Assembly: GCA_036346225.1 (NCBI GenBank)
Contig: JARFIW010001469.1
Span: forward strand, 9,580,001 to 9,644,000
DNA from: Platerodrilus igneus
Taxonomy: Eukaryota > Arthropoda > Insecta > Coleoptera > Lycidae
Direction of reading: 5' to 3'
Length of the DNA: 64,000 nt
Under the pieces are notes generated by a model. The model did no database searches and was not told where the DNA came from. It saw nothing but the letters and a program-made list of their open reading frames with translations. Of the stretch, positions 12,121-22,880 are shown in pieces. Positions within the stretch are counted from its first letter, which is position 1. Every line of letters starts with the position of its first letter. The translations under genes were made by a program, and so were the position numbers.

Positions 12121-13857
12121 TGTGATAAGAGGTTGTTTAGGGATGTATTTAGTAACAAGAGTCGTGTAGTAACCATAAATTGCATTAGGAATCAGAAAAC
12201 TGCATTTATTTAGCAGACAATTAAATAATTCGTATATTATGTAAATAGCAAGAATTTAACACCCTGTATATAGACCGTAATTAACTTTAAGCGATGCAAG
12301 TAAGCATATCTTACAACAATAGAACGCGTATTTAGCAGAAAAATAGGTAGTTCATACATTATGTAGATAGCAAGCATTTAACACTCTGTATATAGACCGT
12401 TATTAATTTTAAGTAGTGCCAGTAAGAATATCTTTCAACAATAGAACGCGTATTCAGAAGAAATACTAGTACATGTAATTAAACACGCGTTGAGAAGTGT
12501 CTAATTAGTTATAAAACAAGTACGAAGATAAGAGATAAAACCTAACAAAGCTTTATGCAACTACGCTGAAATAATAAACACGCATAAAAATAGATAAACG
12601 AAAACAGCATTGAAGTTACATCATTTATTTTGTTAAATTATTCAAAGGCGATATCTATACAAAACAACGTCTGGCAAAAATAACAATGCATCTATAGCAA
12701 ATAAATCTTACACGGAAAACCAAAGAAATTACATCAGAAACAACTTTGAAATGCAGGGAATATTAAAGACCTGGTTGGTTGAGATATCTGCAAGACTGCT
12801 TGAAAACCCAGCCCACATGTAAGTGGGAACAGCCTATATAACACAGAGCAATGATAAGACAAGTCAGTTTACAACTCATGCATGACGAAGCTGCGTCACT
12901 GGTAACCAGAAAGTTACGCGTAATTTAAATAAAATATAATAGAATGTCAAGTGTATGTTACAGTGATAACAGTGCAACGATTACGAAGACTTTTTTTGCC
13001 GTTTAACGTGAGTAGAATTTGGGGTAATTGATTTAAACTAAATATTTATAATAATAGGGTTTCAAATTTGTGGTGTAATTCAAGTCTGCGTTGACAATAA
13101 TTCAAATCTTTGATATAATATTTTAAATCTATGATATAACATTTCGTATGTGTGGAGTATTTCTAAATAATTCAAATCTGGGTAAATACAATATTTCAAA
13201 TCAGCGTCGACAATTATATTTTGGTACAATTCTGGTACACTTTTGAGTTGCGAGATTCAAGGCATATTAATTAAAGAAGCACGAAGTAATTTATGGAAAA
13301 CGAGGGATTCAACTAAGCGGAACAGTGATAGACGAATGAGGACAACAAAGAAGTGTTGATCCACAACCCAAACAACCTGTAGCAGGTTAGATCTATTTAT
13401 TTTAAGATATTTTTCTATTTAAATTTCAATACTGAATTTATTCAATTTATATAAAACTTGTGATGAAGTCAACAACAAACACTGCATACGTTAAACTTAC
13501 GTGATATATTATAAAGGGTCTAGAACGTTCCAGGTTTCTTTGGTGACTTTAAATTGAATTCAAAGCATATAAATTTTGGGGTAAATGATACATATGATAT
13601 TGATTGATTGAAGGGTGTATTTAAATATTTTTCAAAAATTGTAAATAATATTTCTTTTCATTATATGAAACTAATTGACTTTGCTTTATCAATTCAAACA
13701 AATAGGTAATCATAAAAGGGTGGAGAAGAGAAAATTAATCATCGTAACATTGTGCACTCTGTGTAGATTAAAAAGGGCTAGCCGTGGCATAATAATAAAA
13801 TTAGTAAGACTAAATTTGGTTTGTTGAGTAAAAACGTCATAACACCGACTACAGCCT
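12121..13857 (+). repeat. 1.74-kb LTR, related family, directly abutting the previous LTR
   Basis: It begins TGTGATAAGAGG and ends near CTACAGCC before ATATATATTG. Its start is about two thirds identical to 10381. It has a TATA box (CCTATATAACA at about 12832), a donor-like GTGAGT (about 13007) and private AATTCAAATCTG-type repeats at 13070-13210. Its 3' 400 bases are the plus-strand partner of 8560-8960. Within the U3 side, 12180-12300 and 12320-12440 are direct repeats (GTATATAGACCG). Confidence 0.55.
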
Positions 13858-13869
13858 TATATATATTGT

Positions 13870-14260
13870 AACAATTTTATTTTTGCAGTAGGAGAATCCA
13901 TTCATTAAACGTACAATGAATAGTAAAATACCTTTATTAATTAAAATAAATATTCAAGTAACAATCAAACTTTTATAGTATTATAATATCAAGGATTATT
14001 AGTCGAGTTGTTTCCGAGTTCGGTGTAGTTTCACAGCCGCTGGCGCGCGCGTGAGAGGTTCGAGAACTAAAATCCGGAACCTCCCACCATGCAAGAAAGC
14101 AGCGAGCGCACTCGTCGATAGTTAAAAGTAGCGTCAAGATGCATTCTAGGAGAATGGCGAGTGACCTCCGAGTCGCTCTATGTTTGTGAAACACTTCCTG
14201 AGTAACGGTTAGTACCTAATCCACATTTTGTATATTCGTTGTCATATTAGCTAATTTACA
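13870..14260. other. GC-richer unassigned island
   Basis: 14030-14190 is richer in CpG than its surroundings (TGGCGCGCGCGTGAG) and has a 73-codon open frame on the minus strand (13973-14194) without recognisable domains. I cannot say whether it is a host exon, a promoter or repeat DNA. Confidence 0.3.
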
Positions 14261-14270
14261 AAATTTATTT

Positions 14271-14340
14271 AGCGCAACGACCTATTTGAATTCGCAACGA
14301 CCTATTTGAATTCGCAACGACACATTTGAAATCCCAACGA
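14271..14340. repeat. 20-bp tandem repeat, three copies
   Basis: CGCAACGACCTATTTGAATT is repeated twice exactly and a third time with changes (CGCAACGACACATTTGAAAT). There is a weaker continuation to about 14350. Confidence 0.8.
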
Positions 14341-15759
14341 GAAATTAGAAAACTGCATGGATAACGTATATATCGCACACCACGTCGAAAATCGCAACTG
14401 TAAAATTTGAGACAACATGATCCCTTTGAAGTTACAATTTAGAAAGCTTAATTTGTTGGCTACGCAATGAAAAATTATTTTAGTAAATAAATTTAGACAA
14501 CGGAAGATTACGTTACAAAGTAATGCTGCCGTGATCCAAGTAAGGAACCCGCTTTGCTCCTACACCTGTGTTAAAGCATGGAAAGCAAGTATAATTAGTT
14601 GCTGTTCCGCGCTGCGAGGTAATTTCCATTACATCAAGGGACAACTGCTGCTCTTGGGTTCGTAATAGAATTAAGATTTCCTGAGTACTTTCCTTCTGAA
14701 AGTACATTATTTCATTTTGTTTGTTAGACGTACAAAATTGTTATTCAGTTTACCTGTAAATAAGCTGGTTTTCCCAGTATTAAATTTGCTTCACTTAGCT
14801 TCGTAAATACGTGATCACACGTGGCTTCAACGTAATTTAACAGCTGCTATTACATCACCTGTTTGTTTGTTCACTATTGTCAACAATTGCCCAATGGCTA
14901 ACACATGTTTAGCATTTTAGTACAACCATTATTGATAACATTAGAGAATATCTTGGTGATTATTTTGACTTCAAACTAAATTTAAGTTTGTTAACCTAAA
15001 GAGAAAATTTCGTATATTCATTTGTAAATGACTCACACAGATCTGATTGGGTTATAAAGAAACTCTAGCATTTTTAGTTACATAGAATTATAAAATATTT
15101 GAGTAAGGATTAGTTGATAACCTTTACTACCAGTTTTGCAAGTACTTCAAATTTTTATTTTTATTTAATTACAATGATACTTTATTTACTGAAACCAAGA
15201 AAATTCTTATTAGTAAATTAATATTCTTCATTTAAAGTTTTTATTCTGATCTAGTCTGATCAGACTTGGTAAACAAAAAGCAATAAGAACTAAAATTTTA
15301 TGATCCCATTATGCAGAAAATATTCTCTATACTTTTAGGTATACTTGAGGGACGCAAATAGTGTTCCCATTTTTATGTGACTTAATTATTATTCTTTCTT
15401 ACAGGAACAGCGTCTTATTCTGTTAAGACAAGTTTGTGTATCAACGAAGGCGATCTCCTTTTTTGGGTCTCCAAGTCCGCCCTTAAAAAATAGCTATGCC
15501 CTAAAATAAATCAATTTGGACTTGGTGGCGCCTGTTTGTTTTTTTGTTAAGTGTAACCCTCCATAGATTTCGACTTACCCCCCCATTGCTCATAGCTCTA
15601 CCCAAGGAATAGACCCCTAGTTACGTCGGAAGACTTTGTTTTGCTGACCCCCAACTTCTAGAGTCAGATGTATGTATTAAGAAGAGAGCATTAGTTAAGC
15701 TCAATTTAGGAAAGAATGTGACCGTTTGGGGTTAGCGATCAAGAAAATATAATACGTTT

Positions 15760-15760
<1 letters not shown>
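14341..15760. other. no gene recognised
   Basis: This is AT-rich sequence. A 64-codon minus-strand frame (14513-14707) has no recognisable domain. A TTCTTTCTTACAG at about 15392-15404 would be a good splice acceptor, followed by about 100 open bases, but no donor or homology supports an exon. Confidence 0.4.

Positions 15761-15797
<37 letters not shown>
15761..15797. repeat. (TA)n microsatellite
   Basis: A pure TA run immediately precedes the LTR at 15801. Confidence 0.95.
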
Positions 15798-15799
<2 letters not shown>

Positions 15800-15800
15800 C

Positions 15801-17553
15801 TGTAATTATAGGGTTAATTTAGGGGTAGGTTAAGTCATTGGGGTCGTAGAATAAGCAAGGGAAACTCCCAAGCAACAGAAGCGCGAAATTATAGATATTT
15901 GGAAAGTAAATAGGTTGTAATAAAAATTATTAGTTGCGAGCACACTGTATATAGCAGTACAAACAATTAAAACCCATATCCAAGTGTAGCTACTAGCAGA
16001 GATTAGAATTTAAAAAGGTAACGAAACGCATTAAAATTAAATCAGTAAAAAACCTGCATGAAGTGGCTAGATAAACATTCATAAAGTGTGTAAAGATATA
16101 ATCGTAAACGCACGCACAAATTATGCTTTATTTAAAAGCGTACGTGATCTAAGAGAATCACAGTTGTTCGAAAATCCAATTTATTGGGAAATAAACAAAT
16201 ACCAAATTTATTCAATTTAGATTAGAATAAAGCTAACAAACAAGGCTACGTGCTGGATATGTACAAAATTCCTGAGATTCCTGAAGTAAATATAAGATAT
16301 AACAATTGAATTACCTGACTTTAAGCACCGCGTCACACAATTAAAATACATACAATTGGTAAATTTTCCCAAACATAACAAGTGATAATATACTTGGCCT
16401 CGCCTAGCACGTGAAGCGAGCGAATCACAAACAAGAGTGGGACGATTTTATAAATATCTGGCGAATTGAATATCAAGTGAGTATACTTTGAAACTGGGTA
16501 GTGACTATAATTGAAGGTGCCAAATATTTACGTGAACAATAAATATTTGTTAACAGTGAAATTATAAAGTGTAGAATTGTGAAAATTATGCCGTATTTCT
16601 GAGACGTAAGTAAATAAGATTTAGGAAATTATAACATTTCTAATAATAAATAAAACAGGACTCTGGATGTCGATCTAAATTCCTCTCTGGATGTCGATCT
16701 GAATGTCGATCTAAATTACTCTCTGAAGGTTGATCTAAATTCCTCTCGGAAGGTAAATCTGAATTTACCATCTCAACTACCATCGGAATGACCATCTCAA
16801 TTACGCTATAAATTACAATCATAAATTACAAGTAAAATAATGTTACGATTCCTGTAAAACTTCAAATTACGAGACGCTACGATCAAAACACAATTTTGGA
16901 GAAAGCTGCCTGGTCAAGCAAATTGATGATAAATAAACGCACCAATAACGATTTGGATATCGACTTCAATTTTTAGGAGCACCCATGAATTTAATTCAGG
17001 TTAGAGATTTTGATATGACTTATTTTTGAAAACTGTTTTATCTCAAATATTTTTGATATGATTTATTTTTAAACTGTTTTATCTCAATCATAATTTAAAG
17101 TGTAAAAGCCGACAAATTGGGGGTTTCTTGCAAAAGTTTTATGAAAAGTTACAGACAGCTTGAAACGTTTCAATAAGTCTTTAAAGGTAATAAAAAGCTC
17201 GTTTTGCTGGCTTGATTTTGTAATAATTTGACAGTTGTATATGATACAAAAAGGAGAGAAGATAGTTAAAAGTGTTGTAAATATTCATTCATTATACCAT
17301 GTATTATAGAAGTGCTTTATTTAATTGAATCAGCTAGTCGAGGCAAAAGATAAATATAAATTTACATTTTCACGAGTGTTTGAGTGATATAAGGGGCTGT
17401 GAGAGAGTAACAGGGCTTAACGAAGCATTTTATAACACCCAATTGTAAGTGGAGTCGAGTATCACAGCATAATTATGGCACCCAAAACCGTGGGGCCCAA
17501 TATAAGGGATATAACTAAGGTATATTATTTTTCCTACAATAATTAACACAGCA
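15801..17553 (+). repeat. 1.75-kb solo LTR with intron-like segment and private tandem repeat
   Basis: It runs from TGTAATTATAGGG to AACACAGCA, flanked by (TA)n on the left and ATATATA on the right. Its first 350 bases match 3437-3850. Inside are TATA (TTTATAAATAT, about 16449), a GTAAGT donor at 16606, an AAACAG acceptor at about 16656, and then a 24-bp-type repeat (CTCTGGATGTCGATCTAAAT, four or five degenerate copies, 16660-16770). The minus-strand frame at 16640-16822 is just the translation of this repeat. Near the end the TTTTAT..CACCCA blocks recur (17425-17495). Confidence 0.6.
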
Positions 17554-17560
17554 ATATATA

Positions 17561-18022
17561 CAGGGTGTCCCAAATTGAGTAGGATAGCATGGGTATCATT
17601 CTTATTATTAATGATAGAGATCTGCTTAAATAGGCAAAGTTGTGTCATTTGGATAGCTTATTTAAATTCCGCATAGATACATTCTAAATTCCAAACGGTT
17701 TAGAAATTATTTAAAAAAACTGAAAACTGCCAATTTCTTCGAAGTCGAATATTTTTGTTTTAATAAAAGATACAAAAAAATGTTTCTTATAAAAGTTACT
17801 TAGTTCAATTGTGTGCACTTAAAAGTGATATTAAAATTAAATTCAAGAAGGCAGTTTTTGAGATATTAGCATCAACTTTCATATTTAAAATGAACGCCAT
17901 AATGGATTTTTAGATGGTTAGATAGCATATTTTTTTCTCTTTTCAACGATGTATCATAACATATGTTTAAATAAAAAATTTACTGAAAATAATAATTTAA
18001 ATTTTTTATCAAGTAGGCATCA
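17561..18022 (+). repeat. left terminal inverted repeat of the mariner
   Basis: About 460 bp, from CAGGGTGTCCC to AAGTAGGCATCA. It pairs with 19259-19717 on the opposite strand. Classical mariners have TIRs of about 30 bp, so this is long. Confidence 0.85.
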
Positions 18023-18159
18023 TCAGATTTCTCTTAAGCAAATGAAATTATAACAAACTGTCATGTTGAATTAGTGTATCTGTTGTACTAATAATTGGCA
18101 TTTGTGTATTCTCTTTCCCAGTTATAAGTTGTGATATACTTATTCTATAAAATATTCAA

Positions 18160-19189
18160 ATGGCAAATTTTTCAACAAGCGAACAATATCATATGTTTTG
18201 TACATACATAAAATGTAATAAGAACAGTCGCCTTGCTGCCGAAACATACTTAACAAACTTTCCCGAAAAAAGACAGCCAAACATTGAAATCTTTCAAAGA
18301 TTGGACAAAAATATGCAGCAGGATGGATGTTTAAAAAAACCTATTCGAAACATAAATGGAGACATTGCAGATGAGGTGTTGACACTGGCCTGTGTGGAAG
18401 CTAATCCAAACATTTCAACACGGGAAATAGAAACCCACGTAAACGTATCCAAGTCTCAAGCATCAAGAATTTTAAAAAAGCATAAATATCACCCTTCAGA
18501 TTTCACATTGCTCAAAACTTACAACCAAACGACTATCTCCGCAGATCAACATTTTGCAGAAGGTTTATCAATCGCATTTTGTGGACCGATGAGTCGTATT
18601 TTTCTAACTGTGGAATATTTAATCGTCATAATGAACACTATTGGGCACAGGAAAACCCACGCATAACAGTTCCACGCCGTAGTCAAATTCGATTTGGATG
18701 TAATGTTTTTGTGGTATATTGGGGAATCGTTTACTTGGTCCTACAATATTCGATGGAACCTTAACCTCTCAACGTTATTTGGAAATGCTTCAAACATCTT
18801 TAGAAGATTTATTAGACGACCTACCTTTGGCACAAAATAATCAAATTTGGTATCAACAAGATGGCGCACCTCCACACAACGCTAGAGATGTTATCACCTA
18901 CTTAAGTAACCGTTTTAATGGCAGGGTAATCACGACCCACACACCTGTAAAATGGCCGCCTAGATCAGCAGACTTAACACCTCTGGATTTTTATTTATGG
19001 GGCACTTTAAAAGATAATGTATATGAAAGTAATTTCCAGTACAATAATGTAGATAAACTAGGGGAAGCGGTTATGCAGGCAATAAACGGTCTTAATGGAA
19101 ATACATTACGACGCGTAACAAAAAGTGTTCTAAAACGTTGCCGATTGTGTTTAAATAATAACGGTCAACATTTTGAACAATTGCTATGA
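18160..19189 (+). pseudogene. mariner transposase, two frameshifts
   Basis: Three frames in order hold one transposase: 18160-about 18580 (N-terminal double helix-turn-helix region, e.g. STREIETHVNVSKSQASRIL), about 18579-18722 (first catalytic Asp in WTDESYF) and about 18719-19189 (second Asp in WYQQDGAPPHNARD, third in SADLTPLDFYLWG). Counting from the second to the third Asp leaves 41 residues between, the DD41D spacing described for the rosa group of mariners. The C-terminus is CRLCLNNNGQHFEQLL then stop. The frame shifts near 18560-18580 and 18715-18720 inactivate it. ATG at 18160 is the natural start, 138 bases inside the left TIR. Confidence 0.85.
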
Positions 19190-19258
19190 TTCATTAGTTG
19201 GTGTTTAATGTTATTCTAATGTTTTTTTTCGTTTAATTGGTTTTAAAACTGATTTGTG

Positions 19259-19715
19259 TTGATGCCTACTTGATGAAAAATTAAAATTATTATTTTCAGT
19301 AAATTTTTTCATTTAAACATATGTTGTAATACATCGTCGAAAAGAGAAAAAAATATGCTATCTAACCATCTAAAAATCCAATATGGTGTCCATTTAAAAT
19401 ATGAAAGTTGATGCTAATATCTCGATAACCGCCAACTTGAATTTACTTTTAATATCACTTTTAAGTGCATTAAATAAGTAACTTTTATAAGAAACATTTT
19501 TTTGTATCTTTTATTATAACAAAAATATTCGACTTCGAAAAAATTGGCAGTTTTCAGTTTTTTTTAAATAATTTCTTAACCGTTTGGAATTTAGAATGTA
19601 TCTATGCGGAATTTAAATAAGCTATCCAAATGACACAACTTTGCCCATTTAAGCAGATTTCTATCATTAATAACAAGAAAGATACCCATGCTATCCTACT
19701 CAATTTGGGACACCC

Positions 19716-19717
<2 letters not shown>
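19259..19717 (-). repeat. right terminal inverted repeat of the mariner
   Basis: The partner of 17561-18022; it ends CAATTTGGGACACCCTG before TA. Confidence 0.85.

Positions 19718-19720
<3 letters not shown>

Positions 19721-19757
<37 letters not shown>
19721..19757. repeat. (TA)n microsatellite
   Basis: A TA run between the mariner right end and the Penelope-like fragment. Confidence 0.95.
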
Positions 19758-19759
<2 letters not shown>

Positions 19760-19761
<2 letters not shown>

Positions 19762-20395
19762 TTGAATAAGATGTTGGTATTTTTGGGCGAATTGCTTATA
19801 TAACTAAAGGTTTCAATCAATTTTACTTTATTACTTTACTAGTTTCGGAGAATTTGTCCCCTTCATCAGAAGCTAAAATAGTACATAACAGTTAAATTAA
19901 TAATTGGACAATAGTTACTTACTTTAGTAAATGCGTAAAAATACCTTAAAAGTAACTAGCAATGAATATAAAAACATATCAAGCTTAAGACTAACATTTT
20001 AAAAGTGTACATTCTTTTGACATTTAGAAATTTGGAAATCATGATGACATATGTCATATTTAGAATGTTGTTGCTAGATAATTTTTGGAACTGTAATACT
20101 ATTAATAAAACTATTTATAATTAGATTGAGTAATGTTTGGTAACTATATAAACTATATATTTAATATTATAAAGATAAAATAAATTTTAGAATTAAGAAT
20201 TCTTTAAAATTTAAAAAAAAAAATTAAAAATGTTTAATATTGGTATAATAAGGAATAAATGTTACTTAAATTATCTATGTCGGTTTTTGAGTTTAAACTG
20301 TTTTTAATTTTGTTAATATAATATGATTCTAAAAATAATCTTCTTTTATAGTTTGGTTCAATTTCGAAAATGGTAACTTCTTCAAAATTTGGTTG
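19760..20395 (-). mobile_element. Penelope-like element 3' end
   Basis: On the minus strand, the frame at 20234-20443 ends with YYINKIKNSLNSKTDIDNLS, which fits the C-terminal part of the GIY-YIG endonuclease of Penelope-like retroelements, followed by about 350 bases of UTR and a hammerhead ribozyme at 19832-19880. The reverse transcriptase and the GIY-YIG core are missing on this strand. The fragment is fused at about 20390 to an oppositely oriented RT piece. Confidence 0.7.
19832..19880 (-). ncRNA. hammerhead ribozyme (Penelope type)
   Basis: The minus strand carries the invariant CTGATGA (19863-19869) and GAAA (19843-19846). A 5-bp stem II (GGGGA/TCTCC) with a CAAAT loop lies between them, then a minimal stem III (C-TA-G) and a GTA cleavage triplet. 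Stem I can form from the flanking CTT / AAG bases. Compact hammerheads of this form are known from Penelope-like elements. All core nucleotides are present, so self-cleavage is plausible although the element is dead. Confidence 0.75.
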
Positions 20396-20521
20396 ACCAT
20401 TATAATGGTTTCCAAATTCCCGTAAACTATAGACTAATTTCACTAGATGTTACTTCATTATTTACAAATATACCTTTAGATTTAGTTATAAGTATTATAA
20501 AATCAAAATGGAGTAATATTA

Positions 20522-20530
<9 letters not shown>
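20396..20530 (+). pseudogene. Penelope-like reverse transcriptase fragment
   Basis: The plus-strand frame reads YRLISLDVTSLFTNIPLDLV. This is RT motif A of Penelope-like elements, with the first catalytic Asp in SLDV. Only about 45 residues remain before a (TA)n run. Its orientation is opposite to the adjoining GIY-YIG piece, so the two cannot be one collinear gene. Confidence 0.75.

Positions 20531-20570
<40 letters not shown>
20529..20570. repeat. (TA)n microsatellite
   Basis: A TA run that abuts another mariner-type terminus (CAGGGTGTCCC). Confidence 0.95.
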
Positions 20571-20573
<3 letters not shown>

Positions 20574-21010
20574 GGTGTCCCATGTTATTGTATATAGGCA
20601 ATATCTCCCTTATTTGAAAGGATTAATAAAAAATTAAAAAACCGTTTTTAATGGCACACCAATACCTTTCTAATAACGTATTGAAAAACAACATTTGCCT
20701 TTACAACCTCTTGGAAACCACCCCCAACTTTTTATTATTAAATTGCACACCCTGTATATTTTCGTCAAAAGTGAACTGCCATTGTATTGTAAATACGATG
20801 ACATATCACATTTAGTAGTTTTTACTTACTAATACCAAAAAAATTAACAATTTATGTTTTATAAATTACATGTATTAACATAATGGTAACAATAACAAAA
20901 ATAAAACTCTTTTATTCGTTTAAATAAATTAAAGTAAATGTTCCAAATTATTTCCTGCCGATTCTACGCAGGCTTTAAAACGTTCTAGAAACGCTCTTGT
21001 GCACGCAGGT
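20571..21010 (-). mobile_element. truncated mariner-like element (3' end only)
   Basis: It starts with the terminus CAGGGTGTCCCATGTTATTG preceded by TA. On the minus strand, 20929-21000 encodes FLERFKACVESAGNNLEHLL followed by a stop, the C-terminus typical of mariner transposases. No second terminus or catalytic residues are found. The sequence is distinct from the 17561 element (different TIR after the first 11 bases). Confidence 0.65.
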
Positions 21011-21139
21011 GATAGGAGATTCACTACAGAACTATGTTTTCTAGGCTTAGAACAGCTCAGAACATTGGAGAAAGAAGGGAAAGGTATGTTTACTCTTGGC
21101 CCGGCAGTCTCGTTTGTCAAAAAAGTCTTTTTCCGTTTT

Positions 21140-21530
21140 TTTTGTTGAAGAATCGTTTAGATACGGAATTGTCATTTTAGAACAATGTTTGGAACATCTA
21201 GAACAATCTTAATCGAGGGCCAAAATTTCGATTTTTGAAAAATGGGTTGCCAGCAAAAAAATTTTTGTGCCGTTTTTTGAAGAATCGTTTAGATACGGAA
21301 TTGTCCTTCTGGAACAATGTTTGGAACAACTAGAAGAATGTTAAGCGATGGCTAAAATCGGGATTTTAGATAAATGGGGTGCCAGTAACAAAATGGGTTT
21401 TTCCAAATTTTCCAGGAATCCATTGGAATAAAACAATGTCGAATTGGAACAATGCAGTACGAATTTAGAACAATTTGGAACCATTTTCAAAATCATGATT
21501 TTTAAAAAATGGGGTACTAACTTCACACAC
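21140..21530. repeat. 132-bp tandem repeat, about three copies
   Basis: GAAGAATCGTTTAGATACGG occurs at 21147 and 21279 (132 bases apart). A degenerate third unit with GAACAATG words and an AAATGGGGT ending follows at about 21411. The open frames across it are repeat translations. Confidence 0.7.
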
Positions 21531-21913
21531 ATAATTGGTAGTAATTGTCGTGTTCTTAGTGCATTTGTGGTACTGTCTCTGTCGCATGCATTTATATTCG
21601 TTAGTGATTTTGCGAAATTATTTGAATTGGTTGTAAATTTCAGAAATAATTAGTGGTTCGTCCACATTAATATTAAGAATAATATTTTTTACATAGGTAC
21701 ATCTTCACTCCATCGAGTTATAATGATTATTTGCGTGATTTGCATAATCTTTCAGATATTCAGCGTGCGCAAGCTCTAAGCCCAAGAAATAATAGTCATT
21801 TAATGAAATTAACAGCGTTGATAGGTTAGGACGCATTAGCCTAATTGGGATGGATATAGGCTTGACAATTTCAATAGATTTTAACGTTTCCAGTGAGTTT
21901 CGCACAATGAAAA
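21531..21913. other. no gene recognised
   Basis: This is AT-rich sequence between the tandem repeat and the integrase relic. The minus-strand frame at 21705-21905 shows no domain. Part of it may be flanking pol sequence of the same gypsy relic on the plus strand, but it is too decayed to tell. Confidence 0.4.
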
Positions 21914-22440
21914 GTGGAGGATGCTTTTGTCTTAAAGTTTATTCCTTCTAATTTGCCTATTGCTTCGAATATCGTTAAGTGGAGGAGGTTAGTTCCGAAA
22001 CCTCAAAGAGAGGATATTATTTGTTCATCTCAAAACTCTTTTACAGCTGAACACTTTGATTTTTCGAAAACGTTTTGTATTCAAAAATACTTTTATTGGT
22101 CAAAGATGAGTTTTGATGTGCTTAGATTTTGTCGAAAGTGTTTAATATGTGAGACCCAAAAATTGTCCAATGGAGGTCCTCTTGGCATGACGGGAAACAA
22201 AAAACACATACGATTTCCATTCCAAACCATTGCGTAGGATCCATTCCCTCGTTCCAGTGCAGACATAAATGGCTTTTAGTTGTCGGAGATTGATTTACAA
22301 AATATATCTTGTTACAACCCTTGTGTAGTGCTAAGGCACATATTATCGAGCAATTTTGAGAGAAAAAGATCTTTCTTGTCCGTGGCGTTCCACAGTTTGT
22401 GATTTACGATAACGGACCACAATTGGCTGACCGCATTTTT
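21914..22440 (+). pseudogene. gypsy-type integrase relic
   Basis: The frame at 21914-22237 carries an integrase zinc-binding region (YFYWSKMSFDVLRFCRKCLI, with a C-x2-C pair spaced as in an HHCC finger). Downstream, in broken frames, come DPFPRSSADINGF and VPQFVIYDNGPQLADRIF, corresponding to the first-Asp region and the D-N-G-P second-Asp motif of the catalytic core. Several stops show that it is dead. No LTRs are attached. Confidence 0.7.
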
Positions 22441-22596
22441 TAAGATTTGTGAACCGGAACGAACACGTTTCTGTAAAAAATATGTGTTGTTTCAGTATAC
22501 CTACACCAGCTGCCCAACAAGTTTCAAGAGCGTAAGTATTACAGAAGCTAAGAAAAAAATTTTTAACTTTCTTAAGATGTCCTAAGTAGTAGGATT
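22440..22596. repeat. ~170-bp satellite unit, left flank of the foldback element
   Basis: TTTCTGTAAAAAATATGTGT through TTCTTAAGATGTCCTAA is one nearly full unit of the satellite found again at 26820-27250. It is cut at its end by the foldback element. Confidence 0.75.
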
Positions 22597-22880
22597 GGAT
22601 GGTCCTGGGACGGCGCCGCCGCCGCCGCTAATCGCTTTTTAATGGGTTTCTCATTTAAAAAACCATTAACAATAATTGTCTTGTAATTGGAACCCTCATT
22701 AACGCTAATCGTTTTAATGGATTTTCTCATTAAAAACTCATTAGCACTAATAGTTTTTAATGGGTTTTTAATCGTCTTTTAATGGAAAAACTCATTAACG
22801 ACGTTTTTATTATTCCTTGTGTTACATCTGTCATTACCGCCACCACAATCTAACCTAGGCTAGACAACCCACAAATAACT
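22597..22880 (+). repeat. left inverted arm of the foldback element
   Basis: Contains GCCGCCGCCGCC and four to five copies of an AATGGGTTT / CATTAA block, ending near TAACCTAGGCTAGACAACCC. It pairs with 26597-26815. Confidence 0.75.

Larger units (their letters stand above)
17561..19717 (+). mobile_element. mariner-type DNA transposon, DD41D (rosa-like), complete ends
   Basis: Perfect outer termini CAGGGTGTCCCAAATTGAGT and their reverse complement bound 2157 bp, with TA on each side (TA target duplication, within TA-rich DNA). The terminal inverted repeats are unusually long: 17561-18022 pairs with 19259-19717, with scattered mismatches and small indels. The transposase between them is broken by two frameshifts, so this copy is non-autonomous although its ends look intact. 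It inserted directly next to the end of the LTR at 17553. Confidence 0.9.

Noticed and set aside
15405..15512. Possible exon after a good TTCTTTCTTACAG acceptor.
   Set aside because: It has about 35 open codons, no partner donor, no homology and lies in AT-rich unique DNA; kept only as a note.
16640..16822. Minus-strand frame with repeated SERNLDRHPE-like units.
   Set aside because: It is the translation of the 24-bp tandem repeat inside an LTR, not a repeat protein gene.
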